The notes beneath the pieces were generated by a model. It saw only the letters and a list, made by a program, of their open reading frames with translations. It did not search any database and was not told where the DNA came from. Of a stretch of DNA of 5,338 nt, positions 1 through 5,338 are shown piece by piece. The position numbers and the translations under genes were made by a program. Positions within the stretch are counted from its first letter, which is position 1. Each line of letters begins with the position of its first letter. This DNA is from Candidatus Woesearchaeota archaeon (GTDB lineage Archaea > Nanobdellota > Nanobdellia > Woesearchaeales > JAGWAF01), in NCBI GenBank assembly GCA_016932755.1, contig JAFGCE010000060.1, forward strand, positions 1 through 5,338. Reading direction: 5' to 3'.

Positions 1-1
1 G

Positions 2-166
2 AAAAATTCCTTCTGCACTGTCTGTGCATCAAAAATTGACCCTGAAAGCACTACAAAATTCCATCTTGCGTTTGGCCCTGATGAGCTGAAAAAAGAAATT
101 TCATTTTGCGCTGTTGACTGCCTTGAGTATTTCCTGAAGGAGTTCAAAAAAGCCAAATTAAAGTAA
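2..166 (+). CDS. C-terminal fragment of a small cysteine-rich, probably zinc-binding protein (TRASH/treble-clef-like)
   Basis: The frame is open from the left edge to a TAA at 164-166 and gives 54 residues. It contains no ATG, GTG or TTG in frame, so the start lies outside the window. Two cysteine pairs stand out: FCTVC (fragment residues 4-8, C5 and C8) and FCAVDC (residues 35-40, C36 and C40), about 27 residues apart, followed by a basic amphipathic tail ending KKAKLK. A CxxC knuckle followed by an aromatic-Cys-xxx-Cys knuckle is the layout of TRASH and related treble-clef metal-binding domains, which occur in metal sensors, metal-handling proteins and ribosome-associated proteins. The fragment is too short to name a family. 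The metal-binding reading is an inference from cysteine spacing. The calcium-type ATPase starts 55 bases downstream on the same strand, so co-transcription is possible but unproven. Confidence 0.6.
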   Translation, partial: KNSFCTVCASKIDPESTTKFHLAFGPDELKKEISFCAVDCLEYFLKEFKKAKLK

Positions 167-171
167 AAGTG

Positions 172-180
172 TAAATAATA
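172..180 (+). promoter_or_regulatory. possible archaeal TATA box for the P-type ATPase gene
   Basis: The stretch TAAATAATA lies just after the stop codon of the upstream gene. If used as a TATA box it would place the transcription start near 202, leaving a roughly 20-base leader containing the ribosome-binding site. The whole gap is A+T-rich, so chance matches are expected, and read-through from the upstream gene is an equally good explanation. Confidence 0.25.
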
Positions 181-211
181 TTCGAAAATAATCCCAAAAC
201 AAAATAAAAAA

Positions 212-218
212 GAGGTGA
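212..218 (+). promoter_or_regulatory. ribosome-binding site of the P-type ATPase gene
   Basis: GAGGTGA is a seven-base complement of the archaeal 16S rRNA 3' end (anti-Shine-Dalgarno ATCACCTCC). It ends three bases before the ATG at 222, a short spacing that is typical for GGTG-centred sites in archaea. It fixes the start of the ATPase and supports an archaeal origin. Confidence 0.8.
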
Positions 219-221
219 AAG

Positions 222-2888
222 ATGGCAGGTGATGCCTATTATAACAAGACTGCTGAACAGGTTCTCAAAGAGCTTGGTTCATCAATAAAAGGACTGGCTG
301 ATTCTGAAGCTGCAAAAAGGCTGGAAAAGTACGGCCCAAACGAGATTAAAGAGGAGAAAAAGATATCTGGATTCCAGATTTTCATTAACCAGTTCAAAAG
401 CTTCATAGTTTACATACTTATAGCTGCAGTCATAATCTCTGTAATTATCCCTATTTATGAGGAGGGGCTGCAAAATGTCAGGATAATGGATTTTGTTGAC
501 GCTATTGCCATATTCGTTATTCTTGTGCTAAACTCTGTGATGGGCTTTTTGCAGGAATACAAGGCAGAGGAGGCGATTGAAGCGCTGAAAAAGCTCACAT
601 CTCTGAAAGCATTGGTAATAAGAAACGGGCATGAAAAGGAGATTGACGCCAAAGATATTGTCCCTGGAGACATAATTGCGCTTGAAGTCGGGCAGAAAAT
701 ACCCGCTGACTCAAGGCTTGTCTCAATTCACAATCTTGAGGTTCAGGAAGCTGCACTGACAGGCGAGTCAACTCCTGTAAGGAAGATTCTTGAGCTAATC
801 AAGGGAGAGAAAGTAATTGCAAACAGGACAAACATGGCTTTTGCAGGAACAATAGTGACCAGAGGAAGGGCAACTGCTGTTGTTGCGCACACGGGCATGA
901 CAACAGAGATTGGAAAAATAGCAACACAGATTCAGGAAGCAGGCAAAAAAATAACCCCTCTGCAGGAAAAGCTTGGAACTCTCGGCCATGTCCTTGGCAT
1001 TCTTACAATATTTATCTGCATTGCAGTCGTGCTTGGAGGAGTGCTGAAAGGCGGGCATATTCTTGAATGGCTTATAATAGGAGTAAGCCTTGCTGTCGCA
1101 GCAATACCTGAGGGGCTTCCTGCTGTTGTGACAATAAGCCTTGCTCTCGGAGTCCAGAGGATGGTGAAAAGAAACGCCCTGATAAGGCACCTTCCGTCAG
1201 TTGAGACCCTTGGCTCCACAACAGTCATCTGCACAGACAAGACAGGCACGCTTACGAAAAACGAGATGACTGTAAGGAAAGTATACGTGAACAAAAACAT
1301 AATAGATGCCACAGGCACAGGATACCACCCTGAAGGAAAGTTTGTAAAAGACGGGAAAACCTACAAGAGCAAAGAGCTTGAGATGCTGCTTAAGATAGGT
1401 GTTCTATGCAATGACTCCAACCTTACCGGAACAAAGGTTATAGGAGACCCTACAGAAGCATGCCTTCTGGTTTCTGCAAAAAAGATTGGCTTGATGCCAC
1501 ACAGCCTGAGAAGGGACCACCTGAGGCTTGATGAAAATGAGTTCACAAGCGAGAGAAAGATGATGTCCACATTAAACAAGGAAGGAAACAAACATTATGT
1601 TTTCTCAAAAGGAGCTCCTGAAATATTATTGAAAAAATGCGGCAAAATACTTGAAAATGGAAAAACAAGGAAGATAACAAAAAAAGATGCTGACCAAATA
1701 TTAAAGCAAAACAAAGAGTTTGCTGAAAAAGCGCTGAGGGTTCTTGGCTTTGCATACAAGGAATCAAAAAAGCTTGACGAAAAAGACCTTATATTTGTAG
1801 GGCTTCAGGCAATGATGGACCCTCCAAGGGAGGAAGTAAAGGCTGCTGTTAAAAAATGCCATGATGCTGGAATCAGGGTCATAATGATAACCGGAGACTA
1901 TGAGGTAACTGCAAAAGCAATTGCAGAAGAGCTCGGCATCCACGGAGAAAGCATAAACGGAGAAAAATTAAGGGAAATACAAAACCTTTCTTCAATAATT
2001 GACAAGATTTCAGTCTTCGCAAGAGTTAATCCTGAAGACAAGCTGAAGATTGTTGACGCACTCAAGGAAAAGGGCGAGATTGTCGCGATGACAGGGGATG
2101 GCGTCAATGACGCTCCTGCGCTGAAAAAAGCAGATATTGGAATCGCAATGGGCATAACAGGAACCGATGTTGCGAAAGAAGCTGCTGACATGATTCTTAC
2201 TGATGATAATTTCGCATCAATTGTGGGGGCTATAGAGGAAGGAAGGGGAATATTTGACAACATAAAGAAATTTGTAAACTATCTTTTGTCTGCCAATATG
2301 GGTGAAGTCTTGATTTTGTTCATTGCAATGCTTATCGGATTCAGCGTTGGAGGCTCTCCCGTGCTTCCTTTGATTGCAATCCAGATATTATGGATTAACC
2401 TCATAACAGACGGGCTGCCTGCACTTGCCCTTGGAGTTGACCCGATAAGCCCGGGAATAATGAAAAGGCTTCCAAGAAGCCCCAAAGCACATATTATCTC
2501 AAAAGATATTGTCATGAACATAACTATTCTGGGAATAATGATGACTGCAACAGTAATCTGGATGTTCAGCAAGTATCTTCCTGCAGGATTGTCAAACGGG
2601 CAGACTGTTGCTTTCACGCTTGTTGTGCTGATTGAGCTCGTGTGGGTCTATGTTATCAAGGAAAACTACGGGCTCGGGCTGTTCAGCAACTGGTATCTGC
2701 TTGCAGCTATCTGCGGCTCATTGCTCCTGCAGCTGTCTGTTATTTACACTCCTTTAAGCTCAATATTCAGGACCACAGCGATAGGGCTTGCCGAATGGGG
2801 ATGGATAGCCGGAATCTGCGCAGGAATCTTTGCAGTGGGGATTATAGCAAACCAGATAATCAGAAGGGCCACCAAGGAGATTGATTAA
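222..2888 (+). CDS. P2A-type (SERCA-like) calcium-translocating ATPase
   Basis: This is a complete 888-residue ion pump of the cytoplasmic membrane that exports Ca2+ using ATP through a phosphoaspartate intermediate. The order is standard: cation-ATPase N-terminal domain (about 5-75), M1-M2 (about 57-111), actuator domain with TGES at 180-183, M3-M4 (about 255-312), phosphorylation site DKTGTLT with Asp339, nucleotide-binding domain with F441 and KGAPE at 463-467, then DPPR 533-536, TGD 557-559, TGDGVNDAP 624-632 and M5-M10 (about 685-880). Calcium-site residues align with SERCA: V292, A293, I295 and E297 in the M4 PEGLP segment (SERCA V304, A305, I307, E309), N692 and E695 in M5 (N768, E771), and N726, T729 and D730 in M6 (N796, T799, D800). 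E814 near the end of M8 may stand for E908, one residue out of register. This argues for Ca2+ over Na+/K+ or H+, although Mn2+ (SPCA-like) transport cannot be excluded. The ATG has a strong ribosome-binding site at 212-218. No frameshift or missing catalytic residue is seen. Confidence 0.95.
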   Translation: MAGDAYYNKTAEQVLKELGSSIKGLADSEAAKRLEKYGPNEIKEEKKISGFQIFINQFKSFIVYILIAAVIISVIIPIYEEGLQNVRIMDFVDAIAIFVILVLNSVMGFLQEYKAEEAIEALKKLTSLKALVIRNGHEKEIDAKDIVPGDIIALEVGQKIPADSRLVSIHNLEVQEAALTGESTPVRKILELIKGEKVIANRTNMAFAGTIVTRGRATAVVAHTGMTTEIGKIATQIQEAGKKITPLQEKLGTLGHVLGILTIFICIAVVLGGVLKGGHILEWLIIGVSLAVAAIPEGLPAVVTISLALGVQRMVKRNALIRHLPSVETLGSTTVICTDKTGTLTKNEMTVRKVYVNKNIIDATGTGYHPEGKFVKDGKTYKSKELEMLLKIGVLCNDSNLTGTKVIGDPTEACLLVSAKKIGLMPHSLRRDHLRLDENEFTSERKMMSTLNKEGNKHYVFSKGAPEILLKKCGKILENGKTRKITKKDADQILKQNKEFAEKALRVLGFAYKESKKLDEKDLIFVGLQAMMDPPREEVKAAVKKCHDAGIRVIMITGDYEVTAKAIAEELGIHGESINGEKLREIQNLSSIIDKISVFARVNPEDKLKIVDALKEKGEIVAMTGDGVNDAPALKKADIGIAMGITGTDVAKEAADMILTDDNFASIVGAIEEGRGIFDNIKKFVNYLLSANMGEVLILFIAMLIGFSVGGSPVLPLIAIQILWINLITDGLPALALGVDPISPGIMKRLPRSPKAHIISKDIVMNITILGIMMTATVIWMFSKYLPAGLSNGQTVAFTLVVLIELVWVYVIKENYGLGLFSNWYLLAAICGSLLLQLSVIYTPLSSIFRTTAIGLAEWGWIAGICAGIFAVGIIANQIIRRATKEID

Positions 2889-2899
2889 ATCCTGCAAAG

Positions 2900-2910
2900 T
2901 TTTAAAAATA
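2900..2910 (+). promoter_or_regulatory. TATA-like promoter for a leaderless elp3 transcript
   Basis: TTTTAAAAATA is centred about 27 bases before the A of the ATG at 2932, the spacing archaeal TATA boxes have from the transcription start, and is preceded by purine-rich GCAAAG that could serve as a BRE. Transcription would then start at or within a base or two of the ATG. No Shine-Dalgarno sequence lies at proper distance from that ATG: the nearest, AGGGAG at 2911-2916, is 15 bases away. Together these suggest a leaderless mRNA. The evidence is positional and no transcript data are available. Confidence 0.5.
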
Positions 2911-2931
2911 AGGGAGCAGAAACTATATTCT

Positions 2932-4611
2932 ATGCCAAAGCAGGAGTATTTCAGGGAAATAATAAAGGAAATCAAGAGAAGGAAGCTGAGCAAGGACAGG
3001 CTTTCAAGGCTGAAGGCAGGGCTTTGCAAAAAGCATAAGATTGCCAAGCCTCCGACAGATATTGAGATACTTCTTAATGCTGATGAAAATGATATCCAGA
3101 GAATAAAGCCTTTGCTTCTTACAAAGCCCATTAGGACTGTTTCAGGAGTAAGTGTTGTTGCAGTAATGTCAAAGCCGATAAAATGCCCTCATGGAGCATG
3201 CATAATGTGCCCTTCAATGACAAAACAGGGTGTTCCGCAGTCTTACACAGGCAAGGAGCCTGCGACAAGAAGGGCGATAAGAAACAAGTTTGACCCTTAT
3301 CTTCAGGTTTTCAACAGGCTGGAGCAGTATGCTGTGGCAGGGCACAGCTTTGACAAGATTGAGCTTATTGTAATGGGAGGAACATTTCCAAGCTTTCCTA
3401 AAAAATACAGGGATGAATTCATAACCTACTCTTTCAAGGCATTAAATGACTTTTCAAGGATGTTTTTCAGCAAAAACGGGTTTGATTTCAAGGCTTTCAA
3501 GAAATTCTTTGAGCTTCCGGGAGATATTGGAGATGAAAAAAGGACAAGAAGCATACATCAGAGGCTTCTCAAGCTGAAAAACAAGGCAAAAACAAATTTG
3601 GAAAAAGAACATGAATACAATGACCGGAAATCCCATATAAAATGCGTCGGTCTGACAATTGAAACAAGAAGCGATTACGGCAAGCTGAAGCAGGGGAATG
3701 AACTTCTGAAAATGGGATGCACAAGAATTGAGCTTGGAATACAGTCTGTTTATGATTCGGTTCTGAAGAAAATTGAAAGAGGGCATACAGTTTCTGATAA
3801 TATAGAAGCAGTAAGAACACTGAAAGATTTGGGTTTTAAGCTAAATTTCCATTATATGCCCGGGCTTCCGGGTGTTGACAGGAAAAAGGATTTCAGGGGA
3901 ATGCTTCAGCTGTTTGAAGATGAAAATTACCGGCCTGACATGCTTAAGATTTATCCATGCATGGTTGTGAGGCATTCAAAGCTTTATAAAAAATGGAAAA
4001 AAGGAAAGTTCAAGCCCATGACAACAAAACAGGCTGCAAAGATGATTGCTGAATTCAAGCAGCATGTTCCTGAATACTGCAGGATAATGCGTGTTCAAAG
4101 GGATATCCCGACCTATGCGACAGAAGCAGGAGTTGACATGACAAACTTAAGGCAGCTTGTCCATCAAATCCTGAAAAATGAAAAAATAAAGTGCAGGTGC
4201 ATAAGGTGCAGGGAAATCGGAAGGGCCGGCAAATTAAAAGGAGAGAATGAGATTAAGGTTATGCATTATCTGGCTTCAGGCGGAAATGAATTCTTCATAT
4301 CTGCAGAGATTGGTGATTCTATTGTCGGCTTCTGCAGGCTGAGGTTTCCTTCAGAATTCCTTAGAAATGAGATTACTGAAAGCTCGGCTTTGGTAAGGGA
4401 GCTTCATGTGTACGGTCCTGCTGTAACAATAGGCAAGAAAGGGAAAATCCAGCACACAGGCATAGGAAAAGCCCTGCTTAACAAGGCAGAGCAAATCTGC
4501 AGGACATATTACAAGAACAGGATTGTTGTTATTTCCGGAGTTGGTGTAAGGGGATATTACCGGAAACTGGGATACAAGCAGGAAGGGCCTTATATGGTCA
4601 AGAAAGTTTAG
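2932..4611 (+). CDS. elp3: Elp3-family tRNA uridine-34 carboxymethyl-type modification enzyme (radical SAM + GNAT)
   Basis: The 559-residue protein belongs to the Elp3 family, which uses S-adenosylmethionine, a [4Fe-4S] cluster and acetyl-CoA to build the carboxymethyl group on C5 of wobble uridine in tRNA; in archaea it works without the eukaryotic Elongator partners. Domains in order: basic N-terminal tRNA-binding region (1-80) containing KPIRTVSGVSVVAVM; radical SAM core with cluster cysteines C85, C90 and C93 in CPHGACIMC, QSYTGKEPA (103-111), MGGTFPS (148-154), LTIETRSDY (241-249), TRIELGIQSVYD (264-275) and MPGLPG (309-314); a linker with CRCIRCREIG (421-430), whose cysteines are candidate zinc ligands together with C343; and a GNAT domain (about 440-559) with RELHVYG, the acetyl-CoA loop QHTGIG (507-512) and the tyrosine pair Y542-Y543 in GYYRKLGY. 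The frame opens at TTG 2881, but that start overlaps the ATPase and has only one base between AGGAG and TTG; ATG 2932 is preferred, with a TATA-like box 27 bases upstream. Unusual points are CPSM instead of the usual CPGG, ETRSD instead of ETRPD, and a long lysine-rich insert (about 172-232). Confidence 0.95.
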   Translation: MPKQEYFREIIKEIKRRKLSKDRLSRLKAGLCKKHKIAKPPTDIEILLNADENDIQRIKPLLLTKPIRTVSGVSVVAVMSKPIKCPHGACIMCPSMTKQGVPQSYTGKEPATRRAIRNKFDPYLQVFNRLEQYAVAGHSFDKIELIVMGGTFPSFPKKYRDEFITYSFKALNDFSRMFFSKNGFDFKAFKKFFELPGDIGDEKRTRSIHQRLLKLKNKAKTNLEKEHEYNDRKSHIKCVGLTIETRSDYGKLKQGNELLKMGCTRIELGIQSVYDSVLKKIERGHTVSDNIEAVRTLKDLGFKLNFHYMPGLPGVDRKKDFRGMLQLFEDENYRPDMLKIYPCMVVRHSKLYKKWKKGKFKPMTTKQAAKMIAEFKQHVPEYCRIMRVQRDIPTYATEAGVDMTNLRQLVHQILKNEKIKCRCIRCREIGRAGKLKGENEIKVMHYLASGGNEFFISAEIGDSIVGFCRLRFPSEFLRNEITESSALVRELHVYGPAVTIGKKGKIQHTGIGKALLNKAEQICRTYYKNRIVVISGVGVRGYYRKLGYKQEGPYMVKKV

Positions 4612-4618
4612 ATTTTGC

Positions 4619-5338
4619 TTAATCAATATTCTTGAATGCCAGATATTTCTCTCTTATTTTTTTAGGCAAAAAAGGATAAATAAAAACAAGCAAGCCAAAT
4701 GCAATTATTAAAGGGGTTGCAACAAAGGGCAGAAGACAATATTTGGCCCATGCAAGAGGCAGCCATAAATAAAAAATAATGAACATAAAAACCGGCCACA
4801 ATAAAAGTATGTCCAAATCTGAAAATTTGAATGCGGTTCTAGCTTTTTGATAAATAATAGCTATGCATGATAACGCTCCCAAAATAAAAAAGAATAACCC
4901 TATTGGCAGTTTATAAAAAATAAAAAATGTTGAAAAGTCAATCAAAACACGGTTTGTTGCATGAAATCTTTCTCTTAAAGTAATAAGTGCGCTGCCAGGA
5001 TCAATTTTTTGATGCCCTGTATTTCTCATATCCCAAAAATCAAAAGTGTTTTTTAGCATTTTCACAGGATTTTTTTGAAACTGCGGATTAATAAAATAAA
5101 AAATCGAGGGAGTTATTAATAAGATAATGATTACAGAAAAAAGCAATATCTTTTTTTTCTTGGATGGAATAAAGAAATAGTTTAAGATTAAATAAAAAAA
5201 GATAAAAAGTAGCATAGCCCCTGCAATATACTTGCTGCTTATCGCAAAAGCAAGAGAAATTGCAACCAAAATAGAGATATTCCTTATCTTAGTCTTATTT
5301 GGATTTTTCTGATTGAAGATATGGTTAAGTTTTAATAA
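4619..5338 (-). CDS. C-terminal part of a multi-pass membrane protein, probably GT39/PMT-like glycosyltransferase
   Basis: The minus-strand frame is open from the right edge to a TAA at 4621-4619, giving 239 residues with no in-frame stop. A TTG at 5269 could be read as a start, but the frame continues upstream of it without a stop, so the true start is probably off the window. The fragment has about six hydrophobic spans (near residues 21-36, 38-57, 63-83, 144-164, 178-196 and 200-224), a polar loop of about 45 residues (84-130) and a basic tail (PKKIREKY). The SSKY motif opening the second span (34-37) and the late WAKYCLLPFVATPL segment (198-210) resemble the ATKY and R-Y-xx-P segments of GT39/PMT and ArnT-type transferases, which move sugars from lipid-linked donors to proteins or lipids at the outer membrane face. 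The catalytic acidic residues of that family are in the first extracytoplasmic loop, outside this window, so the assignment is tentative. The DNA is visibly richer in A+T than its neighbours, with poly-A coding runs such as the eight-base one at 5151-5158. Confidence 0.6.
   Translation of the reverse strand, partial: LLKLNHIFNQKNPNKTKIRNISILVAISLAFAISSKYIAGAMLLFIFFYLILNYFFIPSKKKKILLFSVIIILLITPSIFYFINPQFQKNPVKMLKNTFDFWDMRNTGHQKIDPGSALITLRERFHATNRVLIDFSTFFIFYKLPIGLFFFILGALSCIAIIYQKARTAFKFSDLDILLLWPVFMFIIFYLWLPLAWAKYCLLPFVATPLIIAFGLLVFIYPFLPKKIREKYLAFKNID
4651..4663 (+). terminator. possible U-tract terminator of elp3, inside the convergent gene
   Basis: A pyrimidine-rich stretch ending in seven consecutive T residues (4657-4663) lies about 45 bases past the elp3 stop. 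Archaeal RNA polymerase terminates at short U-tracts without needing a hairpin, and none is evident here. The element lies within the last codons of the convergent membrane-protein gene, which is unavoidable because the two stop codons are only 7 bases apart. T-runs also arise by chance in this A+T-rich gene. Confidence 0.35.

Noticed and set aside
455..2263. Several long minus-strand frames opposite the ATPase gene
   Set aside because: They mirror the codon pattern of the conserved plus-strand gene and show no family motifs or plausible translation signals.
2642..2884. An 80-residue plus-strand reading frame inside the end of the ATPase gene
   Set aside because: It overlaps the conserved M8-M10 coding region in another frame, has no recognisable motif and no ribosome-binding site of note; it is a shadow frame.
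2881..2931. TTG at 2881 as the elp3 start, overlapping the ATPase stop
   Set aside because: Only one base separates AGGAG (2875-2879) from the TTG, the extra 17 residues do not look like the family N-terminus, and a TATA-like box fits the ATG at 2932.
5151..5158. Eight-base A run in the coding strand of the membrane protein as a phase-variation switch
   Set aside because: It encodes lysines between two membrane spans, and runs of this length are expected in such A+T-rich coding DNA; a single intact copy gives no evidence of slippage.
5267..5269. TTG at 5269 (minus strand) as the start of a 216-residue protein
   Set aside because: The frame is open through to the right edge and the residues upstream form a continuous hydrophobic span with those after the TTG, so the gene is truncated by the window.
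1..5338. CRISPR arrays, tRNA/rRNA genes, insertion sequences and large repeats
   Set aside because: No regularly spaced repeats, cloverleaf-like sequence, terminal inverted repeats or transposase-like coding were seen on reading through both strands.

Overview
The window looks like chromosomal DNA from an archaeon. It carries an Elp3 protein with the archaeal-type CxxxxCxxC radical-SAM motif. Arginine is coded almost only by AGG/AGA. A GAGGTGA ribosome-binding site matches the archaeal 16S 3' end. A TATA-like box lies about 27 bases upstream of the elp3 ATG, the geometry of a leaderless archaeal transcript. A DPANN-type lineage (for example Woesearchaeota-like) would fit, but this is a guess from style, not a demonstrated placement.

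Layout, left to right on the + strand. (1) Bases 1-166 are the C-terminal 54 residues of a small cysteine-containing protein, cut by the left edge, with a CxxC...FCxxxC pattern like TRASH/treble-clef zinc fingers. (2) A 55-base gap holds a possible promoter and a strong ribosome-binding site. (3) Bases 222-2888 are a complete 888-residue P2A-type (SERCA-like) calcium ATPase with all catalytic motifs and almost the full set of SERCA calcium ligands. (4) A 43-base gap carries a well-placed TATA-like element. (5) Bases 2932-4611 are a complete Elp3-family tRNA uridine-34 modification enzyme: an N-terminal basic tRNA-binding region, a radical SAM core and a GNAT domain. (6) After only 7 bases comes the end of a convergent minus-strand gene that runs off the right edge. 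It encodes the last 239 residues of a multi-pass membrane protein resembling the C-terminal half of a GT39/PMT-type glycosyltransferase, in DNA that is visibly richer in A+T.

The genes do not form an obvious pathway: ion transport, tRNA modification and probable cell-surface glycosylation sit side by side, which is common in compact archaeal genomes. Nothing here amounts to a clear undescribed system. The points most worth checking are the altered residues and a long basic insertion in Elp3, the possible zinc-finger gene beside the metal pump, and the tight convergent junction. No RNA genes, mobile elements, CRISPR arrays or large repeats were seen.
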